Below are positions 46,083-57,786 of a DNA stretch of 64,000 nt, in pieces. The first letter of the stretch is position 1. The number at the start of each line of letters is the position of its first letter. Origin of the DNA: Lindgomyces ingoldianus. Lineage: Eukaryota > Ascomycota > Dothideomycetes > Pleosporales > Lindgomycetaceae. The stretch lies in NCBI RefSeq assembly GCF_010093535.1, contig NW_022985220.1, positions 1-64,000 of the forward strand, read 5' to 3'. The notes beneath the pieces were generated by a model that worked only from the letters and a program-made list of their open reading frames with translations, was not told the origin of the DNA and ran no database searches. Position numbers and translations under genes: made by a program.

Positions 46083-49000
46083 CTAATTAGTAGTTAATTT
46101 AATTAACTGCAAATTAGCAAAAGTAATAATAAAGTACTTACGCCTTATAAAGTACTTTATTTTGTTACCTATTCTTTAGAAAGAGTAACAGCAGAGTACT
46201 TATGCTCTATAAGGTACTTTATTTAGTTACTTATCTTTTAAAATAGTAGATTAATTCTTTGCATTGTACAGTAAGCTCTGCTACTGTACAGAGTAAGGAG
46301 GAGATAGTGTAAGATGCACACTAAAGCCACTAAAGCTGCACAACCTAGTAGCTAGATAATAGCACATTAATCTTTTACATTGTACAGCAAGCTCTGCTAC
46401 TGTATAAAGTAAGAAGGAGATAGTGTAAGGCGCACACTAAAGCTATTAAAGCTGCACAACCTAGCAGCTAGACAACAGCAGTACCTGCGTAATCTACTGC
46501 ACAAGCAATTAACTCTACGCTTTATAAGGCACTTTATTTTGTTACCTATCTCTTAGAAAAAGTAATAATAAAGCACTTACACCTTATAAGGTACTTTGTT
46601 TAGTTACTTATTTTTTAGGATAGTAGATTAATCTTTTGCATTATACAGTAAGCTTTGCTACTGTATAAAGTAAGAAGAAGATAGTGTAAGGCGCACACTA
46701 AAGCTATTAAAGCTGCACAACCTAGCAGCTAGACAACAGCAGTACCTGCGTGATTTACTAGAAAAGCAATTAACTATACTATTATAATAGAATCTTATTA
46801 GTAACTAATAACTCTGCGTAATAATAGGAAGAATAAAGAACAATTCCTATTATATAAATAACTTATAAAGGATATAGGGATATTAGAGGCAACACTATAG
46901 AATAAGACTAGCCTAAAGTACTAGAATAACAAAATTAACATATTAGAGGCTTTAATAAGCCTATAGACTTAATTATACATAAGTTATATAATTACTAATT
47001 TATACATAATAACTTAGAAAGGCGCTACTTTTCTAAGTGTGTACATAAAGGATTTTAAAAGATAGATACTATAAAACTTTTTAGCACTTAGCTGCGCGTT
47101 TAAAAAGAAGCTTATATAAGTGCTAAAGGATAAAGAAATTACACTACAGCTAGGCACTAAAGGTACCTAAGCCTAGAAGCTATATAATATAGCATAAAAA
47201 AAGGTAATTGCACTAAAAAGGCTTTATACATAACCTTTATTACTATATAAGGCTCTGCACAGAAGCAGACTAAACATAATGCTGCTATTAACACTAAACA
47301 TACTAGCATTACCTGCTCTTACACCTTAGCTAGCACTACACTAATCACTGTATAAACAATACATGCCACCCTACCTAACGCCTGCTCCACACCCTTAATT
47401 GTACACACCACCGCCTGCAGTAGTGTATGCACTACTAATACCACCTGTACAATCTATACTACATTACAACCTATATAAACTTCTACTCTAGAGAGAAACT
47501 GCTAAAGAAAAACTTTTAGCAAATAAAATTATATAATTCTAAAAAGTATAAAAAAAAATAATAACTACATAAGTTAACTATATAACATTTTTATAAATAA
47601 AATAAGGATCTTTATTAATTTATGTTAATAGCTAGATATTTAGAAAACTTAGTACATAAACATCTTTCTAGATATCCTAGAAGGTTAGGTAAATATGTAC
47701 TATATGCACAACATAGGCCCTAGATATAACTAGAAGCATTTGTACAACACCTTAAGTAGTTACTTTAACACTAATGTAAACTATAGCTAGTACTAGATAG
47801 ACTAGACAATAATAACCTTTACATAATGCTAATAAAAAAACTTTAATAAAAGTTTACATAAAGTCTTTAAAATAATAATTAATAAGCTTATGCTTATATA
47901 AAAAGCACTAGAAATAGAATTTTAAAAAGATGTTCTACTGCACACTGCTGTTATATAAGCCTGTTAAGGACAACTAAAACTAAAACATGCTATGTTTACT
48001 ATTAAGCTCTTATGTAAAGCCTTATTTAGTAACTTACAGGCATTACTTTAAGTTACTATAGACTAAAGAGTAAACTAATACCTTTAGAAACTGCCTAATG
48101 CATACTACACAGACTGCTAATATAACTCTGCATAATAAAAGTCTACATAACAAGAAGAAAGCTTCTCTCTATGTAAAAAAAAATAATATAAAAGATCTCT
48201 ATCTAGGTTTAGGCTATAATCTAGAGATAACTGCACGTAGACAAAGAAGTACTTTGTCTACTATAAAAAAAAATATTAGTTATTAAACTACTCTTATAAT
48301 AACTATATATAAGCAAAGAACTAGTATGTTGCTTTATATAAAGATTTCTATAATAAGACTTTATTATATAAAGCTATTACTTTATATATCTAAGACTTTA
48401 AAGGTTACTCTAAGAAAAAAAATAATTTACATAATGTAAAAGAAATAAAATAAAAGAGTAAGAATGCTAAAAAAGCTATTAACTACTTTACCTCTGCTAC
48501 CTATCTACACTGTGTAACAGAAGAGGACATCTACAGCATTAAACCTAAGAAATATGCTAAGCAGTTTATCTTTAATAACTAATACTATATAGTATACTAA
48601 GGCAAACTATAAAACATAAGCGCAGTAAAGATCTCTACTGTTAGTAAGTTTTAACTTAAAGTATACATATAAAAAAACTTATATATAGAAATTAATTAAA
48701 TACTTAGCTAAACAGATATTAGCTTTAAAAGCTAGACACTAAAGAGATTAATTAGTACTATATAAATCTAGAACCTAATTAGTCTAGTTACATACTACAT
48801 CCTAGAAACTCTAACACTATTTCTGCTATTACTAGCAGATGCTAACTAACTTAGGGCATACTTTAATAACATTCTAAATATTATTATACATAAAGACAAA
48901 ACTATAGTACTTGTTATATAAAAATAAAGACACTTTTTTTTTAATATTAGTAAGAAAGAATTTATGTCTTTCTTTACTAAATTAAAACTTTACTGCCTCT

Positions 49001-49280
49001 ACTGCTAATTTAGACACTTTTGCACAAAAAGACTCTAGAAGATGCTAACTAGCGCTAGCTACAACATTAATGCTGCAGTGCTAGAAGAGATTAAGAAGTT
49101 CTGCTACCTTTACTAATTATATAACTAGGCCTTATAAAGATTTAAGTTTATAATTAAAGATAACACCTACTTTAACTATAAAGTTATTATTAATGTTGTA
49201 TAAATTAATAATAAAGATGTTCTACATGTTATTAATATAGACACATTATTTTAGGCTGCTACATTCCTAAAATTTATGTC

Positions 49281-50220
49281 NNNNNNNNNNNNNNNNNNNN
49301 NNNNNNNNNNNNNNNNNNNNNNNNNNNNNNNNNNNNNNNNNNNNNNNNNNNNNNNNNNNNNNNNNNNNNNNNNNNNNNNNNNNNNNNNNNNNNNNNNNNN
49401 NNNNNNNNNNNNNNNNNNNNNNNNNNNNNNNNNNNNNNNNNNNNNNNNNNNNNNNNNNNNNNNNNNNNNNNNNNNNNNNNNNNNNNNNNNNNNNNNNNNN
49501 NNNNNNNNNNNNNNNNNNNNNNNNNNNNNNNNNNNNNNNNNNNNNNNNNNNNNNNNNNNNNNNNNNNNNNNNNNNNNNNNNNNNNNNNNNNNNNNNNNNN
49601 NNNNNNNNNNNNNNNNNNNNNNNNNNNNNNNNNNNNNNNNNNNNNNNNNNNNNNNNNNNNNNNNNNNNNNNNNNNNNNNNNNNNNNNNNNNNNNNNNNNN
49701 NNNNNNNNNNNNNNNNNNNNNNNNNNNNNNNNNNNNNNNNNNNNNNNNNNNNNNNNNNNNNNNNNNNNNNNNNNNNNNNNNNNNNNNNNNNNNNNNNNNN
49801 NNNNNNNNNNNNNNNNNNNNNNNNNNNNNNNNNNNNNNNNNNNNNNNNNNNNNNNNNNNNNNNNNNNNNNNNNNNNNNNNNNNNNNNNNNNNNNNNNNNN
49901 NNNNNNNNNNNNNNNNNNNNNNNNNNNNNNNNNNNNNNNNNNNNNNNNNNNNNNNNNNNNNNNNNNNNNNNNNNNNNNNNNNNNNNNNNNNNNNNNNNNN
50001 NNNNNNNNNNNNNNNNNNNNNNNNNNNNNNNNNNNNNNNNNNNNNNNNNNNNNNNNNNNNNNNNNNNNNNNNNNNNNNNNNNNNNNNNNNNNNNNNNNNN
50101 NNNNNNNNNNNNNNNNNNNNNNNNNNNNNNNNNNNNNNNNNNNNNNNNNNNNNNNNNNNNNNNNNNNNNNNNNNNNNNNNNNNNNNNNNNNNNNNNNNNN
50201 NNNNNNNNNNNNNNNNNNNN
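49281..50220. other. Assembly gap (940 N)
   Basis: Lies in the integrase-to-reverse-transcriptase part of Copia copy 2. Alignment of both edges to copy 1 predicts 1069 bases, so the gap size is probably an estimate. Confidence 0.99.
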
Positions 50221-52048
50221 GTTAGATTTTTAACCTCTACCTTATATAAAAAGTAAAAGGCAAAATAACTTAACTATATAAAAAATTCTGCCTAGTGTTT
50301 ACTAGCTACTTAGATAAAAAGAAGAGAGAAATTCTTACCTAGTTACTAACTATCTAGAGGATAAGCTAGAGACTACTTTTAGCTATAAAAGTAAGCCTAA
50401 AAGCTATGTATAGAATGCATTTTAAACTATGTAATATTATATAAGTATACATCTAATTAATAAATAAGCTTATGCGCACACTGTACATAAAGCTACTAAA
50501 GAAGATGCGCTAGAGCTTTTTACTAAATATAATACTCTAGGTTGTATAACTCTTATATAGAGCTGCTAAATAAGGACTGTATTAGTTTAAGACATACTAT
50601 AACTACTATAAAAAAAAGCTGCGCATGCACATTTCTTTATACAACTTCTACCTCTTAATTACTAATAAAGAAGAGCACACTTTTAGTATTACTAGCCTAT
50701 AAATAGACAACACTTTAAGCATTATAATAAAAAATTTTATATAAAAAGAAAAAAAAAAACTATAAAAAGTAAAGTTTTATATAAAAGGTAAAACTATTCT
50801 AGCAGAGAAGCAGCTTATTAAGTTTAATAGTAAAAGAATTAAACTTACGCACAACATAGTAGTTTTTACTTAGAAGAGATAAGTAAGCTACTTTTATATA
50901 ATTAACCTAGAGAACAAGGATGCTGCACAATAATATGTTAAGTAATGTGTAAGAAAGGCATACATTGCATTTATGTGTTAACTAGAGGCAGCATTTAACC
51001 TCTTTATTACTGCATAAACTATAGACCCTTTATATAACAATATTAACACACTTAACACATAAATCTAATAGTAGATAGATAATAGTAAGTGTAGTCTTAC
51101 CTTTCTACTATTATAGCTTAATTATGCAAAGCTGTTTATCTTTACAAATAAATTATTTACTAATAATAAGAACTTTAGCTTATAGCTAGAATTCTTAATT
51201 ATATTAAGTAATAAGAACTGTATAAAGTAAAGCAACTGCTTTAAAATACTAGGTAACATTATACACTAGAATTCTACTAAGTGTAAAAGAGTAACTAGAA
51301 GTGTCTTTACTAGTAAACTATATAGAATAGTTAAAAGGTTTAATAATGTAATTACTCTTAGTACAACTCTACAGTAAATTATATAAATGCTTAAACTGCT
51401 ACTAATCCTAGTAGTAATCTACATAGATTTAAAGTTTCTATATAATTACCTTATTAAGCTAGGCACTACTAGTAAAAAGTAACTTATAATTAACATTATG
51501 TTACTCTATAAATTATATAAGAAAAGGGAAATTGCTAAAATTAAGTAGATTAATAGTAAAGATAACTTAGTAGATGTATGTATAAAAAAAACACTAAACT
51601 AGGCTTTTTAATTACTAGTTCTAACTAACTGCCTCTCTGTCTAGATAGAAGCATCTATAGACTAGCTAGATCCTGTGCGCAAAGATGCCTTAGACTAACT
51701 AGACTAATAACACCTTTATATAAGGCCTATTTTCTTTTATTTTATTTTGTTTTTTTTTTGTATTATACATAATTATCTTTTTTATTATAAGGATCTATTA
51801 CTGCTAGCACTGTATAAAAAAAGAAAAGAGCTAGGGGATTGTATAGCAAGGCTTAGAAAGTAAAGGATAAAAAAGAGAAAAGCTATTTACATAGCATAAC
51901 TAGCCTATCTTAATGCATAGCATTACTAAGGCAAGTCTTAATAAATAAGGTAGAGTAAAGGTAGAACATAATTAGATAGACCTACACAGACAGAAGGGAG
52001 GTAACACGTATAAAAGGCAACTCTTTAGACAAAAAGAAAAGTTGCTAG

Positions 52049-52328
52049 TGTCTGTACACAGCAGCAGCGTTGCGGCCTAGATACAAACAATTGCGCACAA
52101 GCAGGATCACGTATCTATGTTACATAATGCTTGTGCGCAAACCTCTGTGCGCAAACATCTAGATATCCCCTTTTTCCTCTGTATAGAGGAAAGACAAGAG
52201 CAATAGAACTAGAAATATGTTACTCTTACCTTACCTACCTTGTACGCTGTGCACACTGTACACCACTCTTACTCTTGCTACTTAAGTGCTCATACTATAA
52301 GCAGCTAGCTGTCGGAGCCCATTCAACA
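52049..52328 (+). repeat. 3' LTR of Copia copy 2
   Basis: 280 bp, ending CATTCAACA, followed by the target duplication TTAAG. A 71-codon frame inside it is LTR sequence. Confidence 0.9.
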
Positions 52329-52333
52329 TTAAG

Positions 52334-52930
52334 AGTATATAGCTAGTCCCTAAGGACTATAACAGCGCTTTATATAGTAACTATCTTTAGTAGAGGTAGT
52401 TAGATAAAGCCTACTAGAGATTTTAGCTACTCTAGAAAGCCTATAAGGACTTTACGCACATTACCCCTCTAGATCTAATGCCCCCCCTAAAAAAGCCCTA
52501 GACATCTTATAAAGCTAGTTACGCTAATTTTATAAAAGCTGCCTACTAGTAAGTAGCAGAGACTACTTAATATAATAATAATAAGTTTAATTACTAAGTT
52601 AAGGAGCTTTTTTTAAATAAGAGCAACTTATTAGCTAAAGATCTATTAAAGTACTAAGTAACTAAAAGTAAGTATTATTTTACTTTATTAAGCTTTGCCT
52701 TTAACATGCTAAGTATCTTAGTAGTAGCAGCTAACTGTAAGAGGACCTTCTTAAAGCTTAGGGACTTACTTAAAGTATAAAGACTATATATAAAGCTAGA
52801 TTTACTATTAGCCCTACAGAGTTTTAAAAGCTAGAAGAGATTAGGCCTTAAGCCTTAGAAACTAATTTTTATAAGGTCTATTATTTCTTTAAGCTACTTA
52901 CTAAGCTAGCTAGCAATGTTGTTTAATGTT
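52334..52930 (+). pseudogene. hAT transposase, C-terminal dimerisation domain (degenerate)
   Basis: At 52682-52777 the frame reads L-S-F-A-F-N-M-L-S-I-L-V-V-A-A-N-C-K-R-T-F. This matches the hAT C-terminal dimerisation motif, in which A-x-D-x-L-S-I-P-x-x-x-A-x-x-E-R-x-F is typical. The Pro and Glu positions are altered, consistent with C-to-T and G-to-A change. Confidence 0.7.
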
Positions 52931-53129
52931 AGTAACTTTAAATTTAATAAAGATTAATTATGTAAAGAGTTAATTTACTATTTATATATATTATTAATCT
53001 AATCTGTTTAATTAATCTGCTTAGAGCTTATTAATCTGTCTAATTAATCTGCAGATGTAAAGTTATTAATTAATTAATCTACTGTTAGGTGGATTGATTG
53101 GATTGATTGTTAACAACTCTGAACCTATC

Positions 53130-53582
53130 TTCACCCCAGGTACCGCGCGCTCAGCTCCGCTACGTAATCTTTTTATACGCCGTGGAAGGGTTGGAGTGAC
53201 TCGAAAGTCAAATTTAACCTTGCAATTCCTGGGGCCGCAGCCAGGCTAACGCCGATAAGCAACGACTGACAAGGCTTGTCCGATTAGCACAGCCAACCCA
53301 ACGTCCGAAAAGTCCGTTCAAACATTCTGAAGCAATTACGCGATATTAGAAGCGGCGTTTAAGCCACGCAGGCCTGATCTTTTTCCACGTTTTGTCTTGA
53401 GGAATCATCCAGGTGTTTGGGGATGGAGGTATGCCGCCTTAACGACCTCAAGGTTGTGGTAGAGAATATAAAAGGGGTTTGCTACCCCACTTTCGCGCGC
53501 ATTTCAATTCTCACCGTAGCAAAGCAGATTTCATTATTTACTTCTTATCAAATACCCTTGATTAAAGTCACACCTTTCTATC
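53130..53582 (+). promoter_or_regulatory. Upstream region with TATA box at 53467
   Basis: GC-balanced DNA right after the hAT element. TATAAAAG at 53467-53474 lies about 110 bases before the ATG at 53583, a plausible core promoter. A short upstream ATG frame starts at 53417, before the TATA box, so it should not be in the transcript. Confidence 0.5.
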
Positions 53583-55053
53583 ATGGCTTTTGTAATTGGT
53601 ATCATAAATAAGGGAATCTCCACCACAGTCGGACTTGCTGCTGAGAAGTACTACGATCACAAGGATCGTAAGACAGTGCTCGCTATCCAAGGCTCCCCCC
53701 CGAACACCTCACAAGAGCACCTCGACCCAGACGACAGAGTGCAAAGCGATGAGCAAGATTGGGCTCTCGACGAAGCTGCTGATCCGCCAGACTACGAGAC
53801 TTCAGAAGCCCATAGTCGACCTGCCGCAGAGAGAACGATTTCAGAACTCGTGCATGACACCGTCTCCATAGCGCCGTCCCAAGCACAGCCCTCACCAGCA
53901 TGCCAACTTCCTTACCCTATTGTCATTCCGCAACGCCGACCGGGGACGAAAACCAGAGGATTCGCGAGAGCCTATCCACCTGATCTAGCACCCTTCGGTA
54001 TCGATCAAGATACCTTCTTCCGCTTTCTCCAGAATTTCCATTCCGCATCGCAAGCCTCGCCCTGGCTAAATGCTCTCTATATCTCTGCCGGCATTGTGGG
54101 ATTTGTTCCCGGCGTCATAACGCTTGCAGTGTCCATCTCTGTCCAATTAGCAGCAGGGTAAACCCCCAGAGCAAGCTTCAGAGCCCCACTAACCAATCTC
54201 CAGCACCGCGATCGAACTCCAAGGCCGCTACAAAGCCAACGCTTTTCTGGACCAGGTCAATAAAGAACTCTTCATGCCCCTCGGACTCTATGCTATGGTT
54301 TTGATGTACAAGCCCGACGGTCCTGGAACTGAAACAGCCCCTGCCTTTGGTGTCGAGACGGTGAATCTTGAGACTGCAAAATTCATCTCCAAATGGGGGC
54401 TTCCAAAAAACCCATACCACGATGAGCACGAGGTCTCCACCAAGGCCAAGATCCTCCGGCCAATACGCGAATCCTCCGGACGGACCGCCGGTGAAGCAAT
54501 GATGCCACTCGAAGTCGCACCACTTGTCTACCCGGGGCTCGAAGATTTGGTGGAACGGCCGAATGTAGTCAGGGATGAATCTTTCAAGGCACGCCTCCAA
54601 CGCAACAAAAAGTTCGTCGGGGAGTATTTCGACCGTCGGGCCGCCGCATCCTACACAGGAAACAATCCAAACACCATCCTCACACAATCAACGGCGCCCT
54701 CCCAAACACAGTTCCGTTCACGCTTCGCAGATCCCAACCACCCCTGCAACAACGGACACCTCCTCTCGCTCATCACGGGCGGCAAGTACATCGCCCAGCC
54801 GCTGGGGTCGCGACGGTTGCGAGAGGTCGGCGAAGATGGGAAATTGAAGCCAGAGCCGAGGCAGAAGATTCGGGGACCGATCGGCCTGATCGGGCATGGA
54901 GTGAGAAAGGTGCTCAGTCCGAGTATCTTGTATTTGACGATTGTGAATTTGCCGAGTGAGGAGGACATGGCGGAAGCGAAAGCGATGTTGGATAAGGATG
55001 GGAAAGGAATAAAGGAGTTGTTGAAGGAATTAAGGGAGAGGAAGCAACAGTGA
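53583..55053 (+). CDS. Unassigned fungal protein with one hydrophobic segment
   Basis: Exons 53583-54157 and 54204-55053, intron 46 bp (GTAAAC...TCTCCAG, phase 2). The product is 474 residues. Residues 1-30 are mildly hydrophobic; 50-130 are acidic and Ser/Pro-rich, probably disordered. A Pro/Arg-rich turn (P-Q-R-R-P-G-T-K-T-R-G-F-A-R-A-Y) precedes a helical part and a hydrophobic stretch at about 160-192 (L-Y-I-S-A-G-I-V-G-F-V-P-G-V-I-T-L), probably membrane-associated. The C-terminal half is hydrophilic, with F-V-G-E-Y-F-D-R-R-A-A and a lysine/glutamate-rich end. I think it belongs to a conserved fungal family of unknown function but cannot name it. It does not look like an enzyme with visible catalytic motifs. 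Confidence 0.75.
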
Positions 55054-55682
55054 GGGAGATAGAGATATAGTTGCGATACGAGCTCTTCTGCCTTCGACAT
55101 GGCGAGAAAACACTCCCGCCCCATTTTGCTTTTTCAGGGTTGCTCTTTCACTGTATAATCTTCCTTCCATTAGGGAAAGGTAACACAAAGTGATCACTCC
55201 GAGGCATAAAACCTCCCTGCCTCCTCGACCTAGCCACAGCATTTACCTTTTGTTCATTGCCGCGTTTATTTGAATGCTCTTGATATTTACATTGAACAAT
55301 GTAAGTATAGATTCTAGCCACAGCACTAGAATCCTGCTTGTTTATTTTCGAGTATCGCCTTGCAAATTGAGCTTGGCTTTTCCTCATTCCATTTCTTCTT
55401 CTCCCGCGAGCGTGTAGACGGCAAAGGTGGCCTTAGCCTCGTTCCTTCGTAAACACGAATGAAGGCAAACGATGTAGTTCTTACTGGCCATCTAGGATTT
55501 CATGTCATTATTTACGCCGGAATCTCTTCGTTTGTGATAATGATGTTTATAATCCTGTTAAAGTACTTAATTCCTATGATCTCAGAATGCTCGTCTCCGA
55601 CTACACGTTCGGTATATGCTTTTATTTGTAATTATATCTTCCATCTGGGATGTCCTCTGAAGATCAGAGCCCCATAGTACTC
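55054..55682. other. Intergenic, no gene seen
   Basis: Between the stop of the preceding gene and the minus-strand relic. Short frames on both strands lack domains. Confidence 0.5.
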
Positions 55683-56186
55683 TTAGGACTGCGTAAGTGG
55701 GTGGATAAACCCGCTTGTGCCGCTCGCCTCTTCTGCAGCCTCTTCGAAAACTTCTTTGACTGACTCAGGCAGAAATGGCCACTTCTCCACATTAGGTTTT
55801 ACATCGAAGACCACAAGTTTAGCAAGCTCAAACCGTATGACGCTTGGCGCTCTCTCCACCTCGTCCGTGACATCTGTCCCATTCCAAATTCGCTGACAAC
55901 AGGTACATCTTGTTGTTCTTGGATCAATAACAACAAAATATCCCTCCCTCCCGGACTTTCGGGAGAACACAGTGCCATATTGAACCAACGGATCTGTAGG
56001 TGGCCCTTTGTCCTGCAATATGTTTAACAGGAATGCATCATTCCCGGAAGAGCCCGCTCCAAATCTCTGTAGATAGCCTTCTAGTGCGCTGCAAGAAGTC
56101 TTTAAACACTTTTGGTGATTTAATTCATGCTGGTTACTCTGTATGTGTTCGAGAATCCTAGCAGTTTTGAGAATCCATTTCCCCCA
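55683..56186 (-). pseudogene. Unidentified coding relic or 3' exon
   Basis: A 167-codon open frame on the minus strand between a TAA at 56187 and a stop at 55683. It has no ATG; a TTG at 56018 is the only alternative start. Composition is protein-like, with a C-T-C-C-Q-R-I-W motif and a charged C-terminal part. Upstream on the same strand, other frames are also open and protein-like (for example T-V-D-Q-T-L-E-V-Y-A-D-E near 56440). I could not find a splice model that joins them. It is either a multi-exon gene I cannot resolve or a decayed one. No family recognised. Confidence 0.35.
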
Positions 56187-57786
56187 TTAATCATCCCATA
56201 ACTTCTCGTCACTACTATAGCGGTGGTTCCTAGCCCCTGTAACTGATGCACAGTTATGTCATCATCCTTTTGGTTATTGAAATTGCATTTTTCTTGGAGG
56301 AGGTAGGGATTATAGTAGCCGTTTCGGAGATTGTTGTTGGTGGGATGACGTTTGTTTGCGCCAGTCAGACTTGATTAATATCAAAATTAATGCGACGAAG
56401 TAATTCTAATTCATCAGCATACACTTCCAATGTCTGATCAACTGTTAGTCTGATAGTCCTGAAAATCATAGACCACAATTTCAAACGCCAAATGACTAGG
56501 CATAAGCAATATAGAAATTAAAGGGAAAAGGGGGACAAGGGTAATTTATTGGAGTAAGATTTAGTGAGCCAGGCATTTTCTTTATGCTCGCTGAGTGATG
56601 CTTTCTAAATGAAAGGATTTTCATAAGGCTCTGACTTTGTGTTAACGGCATACTTTCTTGGTGTGACATCACGCTTTCCTCGCCTACTTCCGTAGCTCGT
56701 TCTTATACGCGTGTAGCTCAACCCAACTCGCTCGATGTTCTGTCAGAAAGGGTCACACAAATGATTGGTACTGAGGTCAATAGAACACCTTTTAAGCTCT
56801 AGGACGGCTGCGCTACCATTCCAGAATAGATTCGTGGGGTGGACGGATTAATGAAAGGCACCGCAGACATGATGACGGCCCCGATTCAACAGAACGGCAA
56901 ACGGAATTCTACTAAGTGGGTTAATGAGGATGACGATACTTAAAATGAACGCATACCTTCGTATACGATGGGGATGATTATCATATCCCGCATCCTCGCT
57001 CTCTTCGTTGTTATTTCTCAGACCGTCTCTCTATCATCTGCAATCGAGCTAGACCGAGCTAACCGGTTCGAGAATCGGTAGAACTTGCTTTGATCTTTTG
57101 CAGAAATTGATCCACTACTCACAGATTAGGGTAGTGTCGCGTTTGAGGTAAAATGTATGAAGTTGCTAATGTTCCACATGTGCGAGTTGCCCTGGAGGAA
57201 ACTAGCACTATTTCTCATGGAACCAAGACATTAATAAAGGCGGAGTGGTTTTTAATTTCTAAATTCAGCAAAACTATTTAATGGAACGAGAGTATCGATG
57301 CCGTTGTTAGGGTCAGAGCAAGTCCTAAGGTGCCACGACTAATGGAAAGTAGAAATCCAGTCACCTAAAGATTCTATATTGCCGTATAAGGCATACCACG
57401 AGGTCTTTCTACTCTGCCGCTGTTAAATTATACAGACCTGAGACCTATGAACCTTACCTTTATCGGTAGCTCTCTGTTCACTTTTCTAATAAAAGCAACA
57501 GGAAAATCTAAGAAGTTCAGAAAGGGAAGGAGCTTACATGTGGCAAGGGTGGAAGGAACAGCCCAGATGAAAGTGCTCTACTCGTTGGTCGGTTCTGCTC
57601 AATTCGCCGGAAAAACAAGCGATTTGTGAGGCTAGTAGCAGGAGTGCACCGTCACCACGGTTTCTCATGCCAATTAAGTTTTCTGCACAAATAAACGGCG
57701 ATTTCTAATCTTACTATTCATACAACTACCTAAAACCCTATCACAAACCGTTAGCCCGTATCTAAAACCTACAACCTAGAGTCAGA
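56187..57786. other. 1.6-kb region without a resolved gene
   Basis: GC-balanced to slightly AT-rich. Short protein-like frames at 56290-56460 (minus) may belong to the relic above. Nothing else is recognised. The sequence near 56790-56830 vaguely resembles the 5' half of a tRNA on the minus strand but lacks a B box. Confidence 0.4.

Larger units (their letters stand above)
45803..52328 (+). mobile_element. Ty1/Copia retrotransposon, copy 2, nested in the hAT element
   Basis: LTRs of 280 bp (45803-46082, 52049-52328) flanked by a perfect duplication TTAAG (45798-45802 and 52329-52333). It is co-linear with copy 1 at 3196-9814, including the triple leader repeat and the reverse transcriptase region (about 50400-51600). 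A 940-N gap replaces what is 1069 bases in copy 1 (6658-7726). It is as RIP-mutated as copy 1, with stops throughout. Confidence 0.9.
43587..53121 (+). mobile_element. hAT DNA transposon interrupted by a Copia element
   Basis: A perfect 8-bp duplication AACCTATC (43579-43586 and 53122-53129) flanks terminal inverted repeats: TAGAGTTGTTAATAAT on the left, and on the right the reverse complement CAGAGTTGTTAACAAT. The inverted match extends about 30 bases, with differences explained by C-to-T change. Without the Copia insertion the element is about 3.0 kb. Transposase remnants on the + strand lie at 44935-45797 and 52334-52930. Eight-bp duplications and CAGAG ends are standard for hAT. Stops in every frame make it inactive. 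Confidence 0.9.

Noticed and set aside
49276..50256. 326-codon frame across the second N run
   Set aside because: Artefact of undetermined bases inside a RIP-mutated Copia element.
56760..56830. Possible minus-strand tRNA (TGGTAGCGCAGCC)
   Set aside because: Resembles only a D-arm. No T-arm consensus and no closing acceptor stem found.
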